Assembly (NCBI RefSeq): GCF_010548305.1
Contig: NZ_JAAGLV010000018.1
Coordinates: 62,001 to 126,000, forward strand
DNA length: 64,000 bases
Reading direction: 5' to 3'
Source of the DNA: Streptomyces sp. SID13031
Lineage (GTDB): Bacteria > Actinomycetota > Actinomycetes > Propionibacteriales > Kribbellaceae
In this document: in pieces, positions 33,184 to 41,979 of the stretch
Position numbering within the stretch: the first letter of the stretch is position 1
Layout of the letters: the number at the start of each line of letters is the position of its first letter
Translations under genes and position numbers: made by a program
The notes under the pieces: model-generated
The model's input: only the letters and a program-made list of their open reading frames with translations
Databases searched by the model: none
Told to the model about the DNA's origin: nothing

Positions 33184-34212
33184 GTGAACCCACAACTCAG
33201 CGTGATGACGCACATCCGTGGCGGCGTGTTCACGCGGGCCGATGCGCGCGCCTGCGGCTACCCCGACCCTGACATCGACTCCCTGCTGGACACCGGCGGC
33301 TGGCGCCGGATCCGGCCGGGCACCTATGCCCCGCACCAGACCCTCACCCTCGTCGACGACCAGATGCTCCATCTCCGCCGCCTCTTCCAGGTACTACGCC
33401 GTGGCGAGCCCGGCCTGATCGCGAGCCACCAATCGGCGGCGGCCCTACATGCCCTGCCGCTCTGGGGTCTCGACCTCACCGACCTCCACCTCACCACCCG
33501 CACCGGCACCCCCGGCTTGCAACCCAGCGGCATCCACCGCCATGTCCGAGACCCGGTGGGCCCCGGTGTCACCGTCTGGAACAAACTCCGCCTCGTCACC
33601 CCAGCCCGAGCCGTCGCCGAGATCGCCGCCACCTCACCCCTGGCTCCCGCCGTAGCCCTGACCGAAGCGGCCTTGTACGCCGGCCTGGCCACCCCCGCAG
33701 ACCTGAGACGCGCCATCAACAACCTCGCCGAGGCTCCTGCCCGCGACGGGGACCCGCTCGGCTGCGGCCCTGCGCGGGCTCAACGGGTGCTGGAGTTGGC
33801 CGGTTCGGGCTCGGCCTCCGTGGCCGAGTCTCGCCTCCATCTGATCCTCACCGAGGCTGACCTTCCTGCGCCCTCCCCCTCGCCGCCACCTCTCCTCGAG
33901 GAGCACACGCTGGACCCTGCGAGCACACTCTGGTTTCCCGATCAGCGCACGGTCGTCGAGTTCGAGCCCCGGTTCCCCTTCTGGAGCGAGGAATTCGACG
34001 ACTATTCACCCGAAGCGTCCGACCGCGCGTTCGGCGCCATCGGATCGACAGACGCCGAGCCACCCGAGCCTTTGGAGTACTGCTGGATCTCCTGGACCGA
34101 CCTCGACTACCCCGACCTCATCGCCGACCGCCTCCGCACCACCTTCGCCCGGGCGACCCGGCGTACCGGAGTCCACACCCTCGACCCTCGCCGTCACCGG
34201 CGAAGACCTTGA
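33184..34212 (+). CDS. AbiEi-antitoxin-like / DUF559-related protein
   Basis: A 342-residue protein. The N-terminal ~90 residues look like an AbiEi_4-type winged helix (GGVFTRADARACGYPDPDIDSLLDTGGWRRIRPGTY). A central region resembles the usual actinobacterial partner domain (ASHQSAAALHALPLWGL, PARAVAEIAATS). Where full-length relatives have a Vsr/DUF559-type nuclease fold, here the segment LWFPDQRTVVEFEPRFPFWSEEF is Pro/acid-rich, so the nuclease part may be altered. No AbiEii toxin is adjacent. The start (GTG 33184 or ATG 33205) is uncertain. Confidence 0.65.
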   Translation: MNPQLSVMTHIRGGVFTRADARACGYPDPDIDSLLDTGGWRRIRPGTYAPHQTLTLVDDQMLHLRRLFQVLRRGEPGLIASHQSAAALHALPLWGLDLTDLHLTTRTGTPGLQPSGIHRHVRDPVGPGVTVWNKLRLVTPARAVAEIAATSPLAPAVALTEAALYAGLATPADLRRAINNLAEAPARDGDPLGCGPARAQRVLELAGSGSASVAESRLHLILTEADLPAPSPSPPPLLEEHTLDPASTLWFPDQRTVVEFEPRFPFWSEEFDDYSPEASDRAFGAIGSTDAEPPEPLEYCWISWTDLDYPDLIADRLRTTFARATRRTGVHTLDPRRHRRRP

Positions 34213-34230
34213 CGTTCCTGCGGAGAGCCC

Positions 34231-35046
34231 TCAGGAAAAGGGGCCCTCAGCAATGATTGCCTCGACCTCGGCGAGCTTGACGGAGTGCGGGTCGAAGTCG
34301 GTCAGGCACCAGGTCGCGCCGACGGCGACATACGGCCGAGGGTCGGTGCCTGGCGGCAAGGCGACCACCATGTCGTACGGCGAGGTGGGATCGGTGCGGA
34401 ACTCCTTTACTCCTTCGACCGCCTCGGCCAGTTGGTCGGGATGGCTGAGGTTGACCGGGAAGAAGCCGTCGTACCGGGCCGCGCGGCGACGCGGGCGCAG
34501 CTTGCCCGGGAAGCCGGCGATCCAGATCGGGATGCCGTCATCCTGGGCGGGCCGAGGCAGGAACTCGACGTCGTCGACCGTGTAGTGCTCGCCGTGATGC
34601 CGGACGGGTTCGCCCGACCAGGCCGCGCGCAGGATGGTGAGCGACTCGTCGGTCAGCTCGGCGCGCTTGAGTTCGTCGACCTCGTCACCGAAGCGGCTGA
34701 ACTCGTCGCCGAACCGATCACTGCCCAGACCGACCCCGAGCGTCAGCCGCCCGCCGCTCAACTGGTCGAGGGTCGCGGTCTGCCGGGCGAGGATGGCGGG
34801 CCGGCGACGGGCCAGTGGCGTCACCATCGGGCCCAGCCGCAAGGTCTCCGACGCCATCGCGGCGGCGGTGAGGGCGATCCACGGGTCGGCGACCGCTCGT
34901 ACCGGGAGCCGCCAGCGCACGTGGTCCCACACGAACAGCCCGTCCCACCCCGCTTCCTCGGCGCTCGCGGCCAGGCCGGCGACCACGCGAGCATCAGCCA
35001 GTTCGTCGAACAGCGGGATCCAGACGGCGGACTTCAGCGGTTTCAT
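34231..35046 (-). CDS. LLM-class flavin-dependent oxidoreductase
   Basis: Luciferase-like monooxygenase-fold enzyme of 271 residues, probably F420- or FMN-dependent. Recognised by VAGLAASAEEAGWDGLFVWDHV, ETLRLGPMVTPLARRRPAILARQTATLD, LSGGRLTLGVGLG and PIWIAGFPGKLRPRRRAARYDGFFPVN. The C-terminus is somewhat short. ATG 35046 starts the conserved part; it may be leaderless. It lies 118 bp after the aldolase stop, separated by the stem-loop at 35084-35117. Substrate unknown. Confidence 0.87.
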   Translation of the reverse strand: MKPLKSAVWIPLFDELADARVVAGLAASAEEAGWDGLFVWDHVRWRLPVRAVADPWIALTAAAMASETLRLGPMVTPLARRRPAILARQTATLDQLSGGRLTLGVGLGSDRFGDEFSRFGDEVDELKRAELTDESLTILRAAWSGEPVRHHGEHYTVDDVEFLPRPAQDDGIPIWIAGFPGKLRPRRRAARYDGFFPVNLSHPDQLAEAVEGVKEFRTDPTSPYDMVVALPPGTDPRPYVAVGATWCLTDFDPHSVKLAEVEAIIAEGPFS

Positions 35047-35083
35047 GTCCACGACGATACAAACCCCTGGAGATGACGAAATG

Positions 35084-35117
35084 CCGGAAGGGCCCGCCTG
35101 ACGGCGAGCCCTTCCGG
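35084..35117. terminator. Terminator after fructose-bisphosphate aldolase
   Basis: ccggaagggc...gcccttccgg forms a long stem (35084-35117) with inner cgcc/ggcg pairing. It is 47 bp downstream of the aldolase stop on the minus strand; a ttttt run precedes it on that strand. Confidence 0.75.
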
Positions 35118-35163
35118 AAAAACAGGTGCGGTGGTGCTGGTGCACCGTGGTGTGGGTTTGGTG

Positions 35164-36189
35164 TCAGGCGAGGAGGGAGGTGCCGGTGGAGCGGAGGTTC
35201 TCGCAGGCTTCGAGGACGCGCTGGGCCATTCCGGCCTCGGCGGCCTTGCCCCAGGCGCGGGGGTCGTAGACCTTCTTGTTGCCGACCTCGCCGTCGATCT
35301 TCAGCACGCCGTCGTAGTTGGCGAGCATGTGCCCGGCGACCGGACGGGTGAACGCGTACTGGGTGTCGGTGTCGACGTTCATCTTGATCACGCCATGGTC
35401 GACCGCGGCGCGGATCTCCTCGAGCGTGGAGCCCGAGCCGCCGTGGAAGACCAGGTCGAACGGGCGCTCCTTGCCGACCTTGGCGCCGACCGCGTCCTGG
35501 ATCTCCTTGAGGATCTCCGGGCGCAGCTTGACCGAGCCGGGCTTGTAGACGCCGTGCACATTGCCGAAGGTCAGCGCGGTCAGGTAGCGACCGTGCTCTC
35601 CGGTGCCGAGCGCCTCGACCGTGGCCAGGCCGTCCTCGACGGTGGTGTAGAGCTTGTCGTTGATCTCGGCGGCGACGCCGTCCTCCTCACCGCCGACGAC
35701 CCCCACCTCGATCTCCAGCACGATCTTCGCCGCCGCGGCCTTGGCCAGCAGCTCCTTGGCGATCTCGAGGTTCTCGTCCAGCGGCACCGCGGAACCGTCC
35801 CACATGTGCGACTGGAACAGCGGGTTCTCGCCGCGCGCGACGCGCTCGGCGGAGATCTCCAGCAGCGGCCGGACGAAGCCGTCCAGCTTGTCCTTGGGGC
35901 AGTGGTCGGTGTGCAGCGCGATGTTCACGTTGTAGTTCTTGGCGACCTCGTGCGCGTACGCCGCCAGTGCGACGGACCCGGTGACCATGTTCTTGATGGT
36001 CGAGCCGGACAGGTAGTCCGCGCCGCCGGTGGAGACCTGGACGATGCCGTCCGAGCCCGCCTCGGCGAAACCACGGATCGCGGCGGTCAGCGTCTGCGAG
36101 GAGCTGACATTGATGGCCGGGTAGGCGAAGGCGTTCTGCTTCGCCTTGTCCAGCATCTCGGCGTAGACCTCAGGGGTGGCAATAGGCAT
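35164..36189 (-). CDS. fbaA: Class II fructose-bisphosphate aldolase
   Basis: Zinc-dependent glycolytic/gluconeogenic aldolase of 341 residues. HTDHC at 93-97 carries a catalytic Asp95 and zinc ligand His96; later zinc and phosphate motifs are GNVHGVYKPG, VFHGGSGS and IKMNVDTDTQYAFTRP. The N-terminal MPIATPEVYAEMLDKAKQNAFAYPAINV and length match the long (class IIA) type. Single gene with its own terminator; DUF3151 and comB are nearby. Confidence 0.96.
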   Translation of the reverse strand: MPIATPEVYAEMLDKAKQNAFAYPAINVSSSQTLTAAIRGFAEAGSDGIVQVSTGGADYLSGSTIKNMVTGSVALAAYAHEVAKNYNVNIALHTDHCPKDKLDGFVRPLLEISAERVARGENPLFQSHMWDGSAVPLDENLEIAKELLAKAAAAKIVLEIEVGVVGGEEDGVAAEINDKLYTTVEDGLATVEALGTGEHGRYLTALTFGNVHGVYKPGSVKLRPEILKEIQDAVGAKVGKERPFDLVFHGGSGSTLEEIRAAVDHGVIKMNVDTDTQYAFTRPVAGHMLANYDGVLKIDGEVGNKKVYDPRAWGKAAEAGMAQRVLEACENLRSTGTSLLA

Positions 36190-36405
36190 GTCTCGCGGTA
36201 CTCCTCACAGCAAAGTTCCATGTGGGTTGAGCTCCAGTATTGCCGCCGCACACTTCGTCGTACGAGGCGGCCCGCCTGCTGAGCCGGTCAGGTGACCGGG
36301 GAGCGAACAGCAAGAGAACAGACCAGTTGATGAACAGGACCGATCCAGTTTGTTACGGATCGGAGGGTCGGACAGGGGTCAAGCGGCTGAGTTGGGCCGG
36401 CTAGT

Positions 36406-37125
36406 TCAAGCCGACCCGGAACGCGGCCCTCGGGGTGTCAGGGCCATGTGCAGGCGATAGCGATCGGCCCGGTACGCCGACCAGGACAGCTCGACCACCT
36501 TGCGGCCGGCGAAGGTGGTGCGCTCGAGGACCAGCAGGGGTGCCCGCCTGGCCACACCGAGCACCCGGGCAACGTGACCGTCGGCGTTGTCCGCCCGGAC
36601 GGTCTGCTCACCCGAGGTGACGACGACGTCGTACTCGGCCGCGAAGACGTCGTACAGGGTGCCGAGCTCGCGGCCGAGCAGGCCGGGGAACAGCGCGGAC
36701 GGGTAGTAGCCGACCTCGTAGGCCATCGGCGAGGCGTCGGCGGTGCGCAGCCGCTCGACCCGGATCACCTTGGTGCCCTTGGGCACCCGCAGGCCCTTCG
36801 CGGTCTCGTCGGAGGCCTCGATCTCGGTCGCCGACAAGACGACCGTGCCCGGCTCCAGCCCACGGGCGCGCATCTCCCGGGAGAACGAGGTCAGGTGCAG
36901 CTGGGAGTCGACCTGAGGGCCGGTGACGAAGGTCCCCTTGCCATGCACGCGTTCCAGCGCGCCCGACTCGACCAGGTCGCTGATCGCCTGCCGCACGGTC
37001 ACCCGGGAGACGTTCAGCTTGTCCACCAAGGCTCGCTCGGACGGGATCGGGTCACCCGGGTGCAACTCGACGTCGATCAGCCGCTCAAGTACCGATCGGA
37101 CCTGGGCCCTTTTGGTCGCCACCAT
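36406..37125 (-). CDS. GntR/HutC-family repressor
   Basis: A 239-residue regulator. The N-terminal winged helix (HPGDPIPSERALVDKLNVSRVTVRQAISDLVESGALERVHGKGTFV) is followed by a UTRA effector domain (LTSFSREMRARGLEPGTVVLS, VIRVERLRTADASPMAYEVGYYP, GEQTVRADNADGHVARVLGV). It belongs to the group that includes DasR/NagR, which sense amino-sugar phosphates. It is divergent from a SIS-domain enzyme, which supports that ligand class. ATG 37125 is chosen; an ATG at 37203 is possible. Confidence 0.88.
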   Translation of the reverse strand: MVATKRAQVRSVLERLIDVELHPGDPIPSERALVDKLNVSRVTVRQAISDLVESGALERVHGKGTFVTGPQVDSQLHLTSFSREMRARGLEPGTVVLSATEIEASDETAKGLRVPKGTKVIRVERLRTADASPMAYEVGYYPSALFPGLLGRELGTLYDVFAAEYDVVVTSGEQTVRADNADGHVARVLGVARRAPLLVLERTTFAGRKVVELSWSAYRADRYRLHMALTPRGPRSGSA

Positions 37126-37212
37126 CGAATCTCGATCCTCCAGACCTCGGCGGGAAGGCGGGGGGTGCCCCGATTCACCGCTCACTGCTATCGTGCGCAG
37201 CATACCTGTTAA

Positions 37213-37228
37213 GACCAGATAGGACCAG
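37213..37228. promoter_or_regulatory. Direct-repeat candidate operator for the GntR regulator
   Basis: gaccag occurs at 37213-37218 and again at 37223-37228, 10 bp apart (one helical turn), between the divergent GntR and SIS genes. The half sites resemble those of DasR/NagR-type sites (ggtc/gacc), but the arrangement is direct rather than inverted. A further gaccag is at 36321-36326, upstream of the aldolase. Confidence 0.4.
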
Positions 37229-37239
37229 TGATCGTCGTG

Positions 37240-38292
37240 GTGTCAACGCCCGTCCCCGTCCCCGTCACCCAGATGGCCCGCGAGATCGCCGAGCAGCCCG
37301 CGGCCCTGGCCGCGACGTTCGAGCACGTGCTGCCACTGCGGCACGAGATCACCCGGCTGGCCGCCGGCCGCCGGCACGTGATCTTCGTCGCGCGGGGCTC
37401 CTCGGACAACGCCGGCGTGTACGGCCGCTACCTGACCGAGATCCACGCCGGCCGGCAGGCCTCGCTGGCCGCGCCGTCGGTGGCCACCCTGTACGGCGCC
37501 AACCTCGACCTGTCGAACTCGCTCGTCGTCGCGGTCAGCCAGTCCGGCGCGACCCAGGAGATCGTCGACACCGCCGAGTGGGCCAAGCGCAACGGCGCCG
37601 CGATCGTCGGCATCACCAACGACGGCGACAGCCCGCTGGTCTCGGTCGCCGACGTGGCGCTGATCACCCAGGCAGGCAAGGAACTGGCCGTCCCGGCGAC
37701 CAAGACCTACACCACCCAGCTCGCCGCGATCACCGTCGCGGTCGACGCGCTGGCCCAGAAGCCCGGCACGCTCGACGCCGACATCGCCCGCGTCCCGGAC
37801 GCCGCCGCGAAGATGCTCGAAGGCTCGGTCGACGCCGCCGCGGAACTGCTCGCCGGCGCCCACGACGTCCTGTCCAGCGGCCGCGGCCTGACCTTCGGTA
37901 CGACGCTGGAGGTCGCCCTGAAGCTCGAGGAGACCTGCCTGCAGCCGGTCCGCGGTCTCTCGTACGCCGACCTCAAGCACGGCCCGATCGCCGTCGTCGA
38001 CGCCGACCTGGTCACCATCCTGGTCGCCGCCGCCGACGGCCCCGCGCTGCCGGGCATGACCGAACTCGCCGCAATCGTCCGCGAGAAGGGCAGCAAGATC
38101 CTCGGCATCGGCGGCGACGCACGGTTCGCATCCCTGTGCGACGTCAACCTGGTCGGCCCCGACCTGCCCGAGACGCTCGCCCCGCTGGCCCTGGTGATCC
38201 CGGCCCAGCGCACGATCGAGGCCCTGGCCCGCAAGCTGGGCCTCGATCCCGACGCTCCCCGCGGCCTGCGCAAGGTCACCCAGACCGACTGA
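37240..38292 (+). CDS. SIS-domain amino-sugar phosphate isomerase/deaminase
   Basis: A 350-residue protein with two SIS domains, like the isomerase half of GlmS but without glutaminase domain. Motifs: VIFVARGSSDNAGVYGRYL, VVAVSQSGATQEIVDTAEWAKRNGA, VPATKTYTTQLAA, and in the second half GRGLTFGTTLEVALKLEETCLQPVRG and DLKHGPIAV. Such NagB-II/AgaS-type enzymes deaminate glucosamine-6-phosphate or related sugars. The start is uncertain: GTG 37240 gives the usual MSTP opening; GTG 37228 overlaps the repeats. Divergent from the GntR regulator. Confidence 0.88.
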   Translation: MSTPVPVPVTQMAREIAEQPAALAATFEHVLPLRHEITRLAAGRRHVIFVARGSSDNAGVYGRYLTEIHAGRQASLAAPSVATLYGANLDLSNSLVVAVSQSGATQEIVDTAEWAKRNGAAIVGITNDGDSPLVSVADVALITQAGKELAVPATKTYTTQLAAITVAVDALAQKPGTLDADIARVPDAAAKMLEGSVDAAAELLAGAHDVLSSGRGLTFGTTLEVALKLEETCLQPVRGLSYADLKHGPIAVVDADLVTILVAAADGPALPGMTELAAIVREKGSKILGIGGDARFASLCDVNLVGPDLPETLAPLALVIPAQRTIEALARKLGLDPDAPRGLRKVTQTD

Positions 38293-38381
38293 CAACCGCC
38301 CGGCTCGGGCCCTCCGGCCCGACCACCCAGGCGCGGCGCACTCCCGGCACCCAGGCGCGGCGCTCCGGCACCCAGACTCAG

Positions 38382-38419
38382 AAGACTCCCGTCACCCCAC
38401 GAGGGTGGCGGGAGTTCTT
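38382..38419 (+). terminator. Stem-loop after the SIS-domain gene
   Basis: aagactcccgtcacc and gggtggcgggagttctt pair with one bulge and one mismatch around a short loop, 90 bp after the SIS-gene stop. Just before it, cacccaggcgcggcgc is repeated (about 38329 and 38349). Confidence 0.65.
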
Positions 38420-38500
38420 GCGTTCAGGAGTACCTGTTCTGGGACAACCAGTCCTTCTACGCCCAGATCGGTCTTGGCTAGGACCCCCTAGTAGACGCAG

Positions 38501-39310
38501 CTAGATTCGCCCGCGCCGCCGCAGCGCAGTACCGATGTGGTCGGCGCACTCTCGTAGCGGTCCCAGTACGTCGGACTGCAGCGAGGCGCGGGTGGATCGG
38601 GACGCGTGGGCCGAGACGTTGAGGGCGGCAACGGCTCGGCCCCGCGAGTCCCTGATCGGTACTGCGATCGACCGCAGCCCCAGCTCCAGCTCCTGGTCGA
38701 CCAGTGCATAGCCGTCGGCACCTGCTTGCGTGATCAGCCCCCGCAGCTCGTCCACCGACGTCACAGTGTGGTCAGTCAGCGCCTCAGGCTCCAGCGCCGA
38801 CAGGTACGCCGACACCTCATGCGCCGCGGCATCCGCCAGTAGCACTCGCCCCATGGACGTCACGTACGCCGGGAGGCGGGCGCCCACGCCCAGGGCGACC
38901 GTCATGATCCGGCGGGTCGGCACCCGGGCTACGTACACGATGTCGGGCAGGTCCAGAGTCGCGATCGAGCACGACTCCTGGGTCTTGAGGCTCAGCTCCT
39001 CCATGAACGGGCCGGCGATGTCACCGAGGTCCAGTGAGGACAGGTAGGCCCACCCGAGCGCCAGCACACGCGGTGTCAGCGAGAAGCGCCGGCCGTCGCT
39101 GCGCACATAGCCGAGCTCCTCCAGCGTCAGCAGGATCCGCCGCGCGGTCGCCGGCGTGATGCCGACCTCCCGGGCCACCTCGCTCAAGGTCAGCGACGGC
39201 TGCTCCGCGTCGAACGCCCGGATCACGGCCAGCCCACGCTCGAGCCCCTGCAGGAAAGTCCCACCGCCTGAGCCGCCGACGGAAGGGCTTGTAGACGCAT
39301 CACCAACCAT
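38501..39310 (-). CDS. IclR-family regulator of the hydroxyquinol operon
   Basis: A 269-residue regulator of the PcaR/PobR/CatR branch. N-terminal winged HTH: FLQGLERGLAVIRAFD, SLTLSEVAREVGITPATARRILLTLEELGYV. The C-terminal effector domain has TRRIMTVALGVGARLPAYVTSMGRVLLA and GYALVDQELELGLRSIAVPI. It is divergent from the aromatic-degradation operon over 75 bp that contain the inverted repeat gaaaga-agaa-tctttc at 39328-39343. In pca systems such regulators respond to 3-oxoadipate or protocatechuate; here a hydroxyquinol-pathway intermediate is likely. Confidence 0.9.
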   Translation of the reverse strand: MVGDASTSPSVGGSGGGTFLQGLERGLAVIRAFDAEQPSLTLSEVAREVGITPATARRILLTLEELGYVRSDGRRFSLTPRVLALGWAYLSSLDLGDIAGPFMEELSLKTQESCSIATLDLPDIVYVARVPTRRIMTVALGVGARLPAYVTSMGRVLLADAAAHEVSAYLSALEPEALTDHTVTSVDELRGLITQAGADGYALVDQELELGLRSIAVPIRDSRGRAVAALNVSAHASRSTRASLQSDVLGPLRECADHIGTALRRRGRI

Positions 39311-39327
39311 GAGCTAGCCTTTTCGTT

Positions 39328-39343
39328 GAAAGAAGAATCTTTC
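39328..39343. promoter_or_regulatory. Candidate IclR operator
   Basis: gaaaga and tctttc flank agaa in the divergent region between the IclR gene and the CoA-transferase gene. An additional tttcg/cgaaa pair lies around it but is off-centre by 2 bp. Confidence 0.45.
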
Positions 39344-39385
39344 GCTGTGCGAAATCCTAGCAGAAATATCTAAGCGGAGAAGCCG

Positions 39386-40204
39386 ATGACGAGTCCAGTC
39401 CCCCTGGCCGACGCGATCGCCGAGCACGTTCACGACGGAGACACGGTCGCGCTGGAGGGATTCACGCACCTGATCCCCTTCGCGGCCGCTCATGAGATCG
39501 CCCGGCAGGGCCGTCGCCACCTGACTCTGGTCCGGATGACGCCCGACCTCATCTACGACCAGCTGATCGGTTTGGGCTGTGCCGACGAGATCGTCTTCTC
39601 GTACGGCGGCAACCCGGGCGTGGGCTCGTTGCACCGGCTCCGGGACGCAGTGGAGAACCAGTGGCCGCACCGGCTCGTAGTACACGAGCACAGCCATGCA
39701 GGGCTCGCCAATGCGTACTCCGCCGGCGCAGCGCGGCTGCCATTCGCAGTACTGCGGGGCTACCGCGGCACGGATCTCGAGGAGCAGCGGGACATCATCA
39801 GCCGGGTCACTTGCCCCTTCACCGGCGAGGAGTTGGCCGCCGTGAAGGCAGTGAACCCGGACGTGTCGGTGATTCACGCGCAGCTGGCCGACCGCGAGGG
39901 CAACGTGATGCTCTGGGGAATCACCGGGGTGCAGCGGGAGGCCGTGCTCGCCGCCAAGCGGGCCATCGTCACCGTGGAAGAGGTGGTGGACGAGTTCCCC
40001 GAGCACACCGGCGCGGTGATCCTGCCGAACTGGGTGCTGTCGGCCGTGAGCGTCGTACCGAACGGGGCCTGGCCGTCGTACGCCGCCGGGTACTCCGTGC
40101 GCGACAACGACTTCTACCAGCAGTGGGACGCCATCTCGCGCGATCGCGAGGCCTTCCTCGCCTGGGCCGCGGAGAACGACCTCAAGGAGAGCAGCAATGC
40201 CTGA
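39386..40204 (+). CDS. pcaI: 3-oxoadipate CoA-transferase, subunit A
   Basis: Alpha subunit (272 residues) of a class I CoA-transferase. It has the HVHDGDTVALEGFTHLIPFAAAHEIARQG opening, SYGGNPGVGSLHRLRDAVE, and VVDEFPEHTGAVILPNWVLSAVSVVPNGAWPS. These fit the actinobacterial PcaI/GctA group. It transfers CoA from succinyl-CoA to 3-oxoadipate. GGAG precedes the ATG. The 3' end overlaps subunit B by 8 bp. First gene of the hydroxyquinol operon. Confidence 0.9.
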   Translation: MTSPVPLADAIAEHVHDGDTVALEGFTHLIPFAAAHEIARQGRRHLTLVRMTPDLIYDQLIGLGCADEIVFSYGGNPGVGSLHRLRDAVENQWPHRLVVHEHSHAGLANAYSAGAARLPFAVLRGYRGTDLEEQRDIISRVTCPFTGEELAAVKAVNPDVSVIHAQLADREGNVMLWGITGVQREAVLAAKRAIVTVEEVVDEFPEHTGAVILPNWVLSAVSVVPNGAWPSYAAGYSVRDNDFYQQWDAISRDREAFLAWAAENDLKESSNA

Positions 40205-40964
40205 GCCGACCAGCGCTGAGTGGACGAGCGCGGACATGATGAACGTCGCCGCGGCGCGCGAGCTGCTCGACGGTGACGTCTGCCTGGTCGGCGTCGGGCC
40301 GCCGAACCTCGCGGCCAACCTGGCCCGGCGCACCCACGCGCCGAACTGCCGGCTGGTCTACGAATCGGGCGCGATCGACGCGAAGCCGAAGAAGCTGCCG
40401 CTGTCGATCGGCGACGACGACCTGGCCGCAACGGCGATCTCGGTGGTGTCGGTCCCGGAGATGTTCAACTTCTGGGTCGGGGCGGGCCGGATCGACGTCG
40501 GCTTCCTGGGCGCGGCGCAGATCGACCGGTTCGGCAACATCAACACGACTGTGATCGGCGACCACGCGAACCCGAAGGTCCGGCTGCCGGGCGCGGGTGG
40601 CGCGCCGGAGATCGCCGCCGCGGCCGGCCGGGTGATCGTGATCGTCAAGCAGTCCCCGCGGACGTTCGTCGAGCGCGTCGACTTCGTCTCGTCCGTCGGC
40701 TACGGCCCGACCGGGCGTGAACGGCAGGCACCCGGCGCGGGCCCGACGCTGGTGATCACCGACCACGGCGTACTGGAGCCGGACCCGGTCACCAACGAGC
40801 TGACCCTGACCCGCTTGCATCCGGGAGTCACGGTCGAGCAGGCGATCGCGGCGACCGGCTGGCCGCTAAAGGTTGCCGATAGCATCGAAGCGGTGGCCGC
40901 GCCGAGCGAGCGTGAGCTGGATGCCCTGCGGAACTTGCGGAACCGGGAGCCGGTCGATGCCTGA
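40197..40964 (+). CDS. pcaJ: 3-oxoadipate CoA-transferase, subunit B
   Basis: Beta subunit, 255 residues. YESGAID contains the expected catalytic glutamate; VPEMFNFWVGAGRIDVGFLGAAQIDRFGNINTTVIGD and LPGAGGAPEIAA follow, all typical. The overlap with subunit A (8 bp) and with the maleylacetate reductase gene (8 bp) shows coupled translation. Together A and B form the heteromeric enzyme that activates 3-oxoadipate. Confidence 0.9.
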   Translation: MPEPTSAEWTSADMMNVAAARELLDGDVCLVGVGPPNLAANLARRTHAPNCRLVYESGAIDAKPKKLPLSIGDDDLAATAISVVSVPEMFNFWVGAGRIDVGFLGAAQIDRFGNINTTVIGDHANPKVRLPGAGGAPEIAAAAGRVIVIVKQSPRTFVERVDFVSSVGYGPTGRERQAPGAGPTLVITDHGVLEPDPVTNELTLTRLHPGVTVEQAIAATGWPLKVADSIEAVAAPSERELDALRNLRNREPVDA

Positions 40965-41979
40965 GGCATTCATTCATGTAGGCCTGCCGAGCCGGGTGAT
41001 CCTCGGCGCCGGAGCACTCGATCAGATCCCCTTGGAGGCCAGCGGCCTCAAGGTGTTGCTGATAGCAACCAAGTCTGCACGTGACAGTGCGGACGTGGTC
41101 CAGCTGGCGCTGGGTGACGACTTCGCGGGCAGGATCGACGAGGTCAGGCAGCACGTCCCGAAGGAGAAGGCGGATGCGGCGCGAGCCAAGGCGATCGAGG
41201 TCGGCGCGACGGGAATCGTGGCCATCGGCGGCGGCTCCGCGATCGGCCTGGCCAAAGCCATCGCGCTGACCGCGGGGCTCCCCATCATCGCGGTCCCCAC
41301 TACGTACTCCGGGTCGGAGATGACTCCGGTCTGGGGGCAGACCGAGGACGGGAACAAGAAGACCGGCACCGACCTCAACGTACTGCCGAAGACCGTCATC
41401 TACGATCCCGTGCTCAGCCGCGGACTTCCGTTGAAGGTGACCGCGGCCAGCGTCGCCAACGCGCTGGCGCATTGTGTCGAAGCCACCTGGACCGACAAGG
41501 CCGACCCGATCACCGAGGTCACCGCCGTCGAAGCAGCCCGCGCTCTCCGCGAAGGTCTTCTGCAGGTGCTGGAGAACCCCACCGATCTCGATGCCCGCAG
41601 CAACCTTCTGTACGGCGCCTCGCTGGCCGGTTCGGCGTTGGCGAGCGCGGGAACAGGCCTGCACCACAAGCTCTGCCACCTCCTCGGCGGCGCCTACAAC
41701 CTCCCGCACGCGGAGACCCACGCGGCAGTGCTACCCCAGGTCACCAGGGTCAAGGCGCCCGAAGTCCCCCGCGCAAAGGCGAGACTCGAGGCCGTGCTGG
41801 AGACAACCGACCTGGCAACCGGTCTCTTCGACCTGTTCAGCACCGCTGGTGTCCCGACGAGTTTGCGCGAGCTCGGGCTGACCGAGAGTCAGGCAAAGGA
41901 AGCAGCAGAGCGTTTTCAGGCAAGTACCTCCATCGACGTAAGAGAAATCCTCAACCGCGCTTGGGCAGGTGAACGATGA
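40957..41979 (+). CDS. Maleylacetate reductase
   Basis: Iron-containing-alcohol-dehydrogenase-fold enzyme of 340 residues. It has GLPSRVILGAGALDQIP, the nucleotide loop GGGSAIGLAKAIAL, VPTTYSGSEMTPVWG, and the His-rich LHHKLCHLLGGAYNLPHAETHA. These are hallmarks of maleylacetate reductases, which reduce maleylacetate to 3-oxoadipate with NAD(P)H. ATG 40957 overlaps the end of the CoA-transferase B gene by 8 bp; the stop overlaps the thiolase start as ATGA. Confidence 0.93.
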   Translation: MPEAFIHVGLPSRVILGAGALDQIPLEASGLKVLLIATKSARDSADVVQLALGDDFAGRIDEVRQHVPKEKADAARAKAIEVGATGIVAIGGGSAIGLAKAIALTAGLPIIAVPTTYSGSEMTPVWGQTEDGNKKTGTDLNVLPKTVIYDPVLSRGLPLKVTAASVANALAHCVEATWTDKADPITEVTAVEAARALREGLLQVLENPTDLDARSNLLYGASLAGSALASAGTGLHHKLCHLLGGAYNLPHAETHAAVLPQVTRVKAPEVPRAKARLEAVLETTDLATGLFDLFSTAGVPTSLRELGLTESQAKEAAERFQASTSIDVREILNRAWAGER

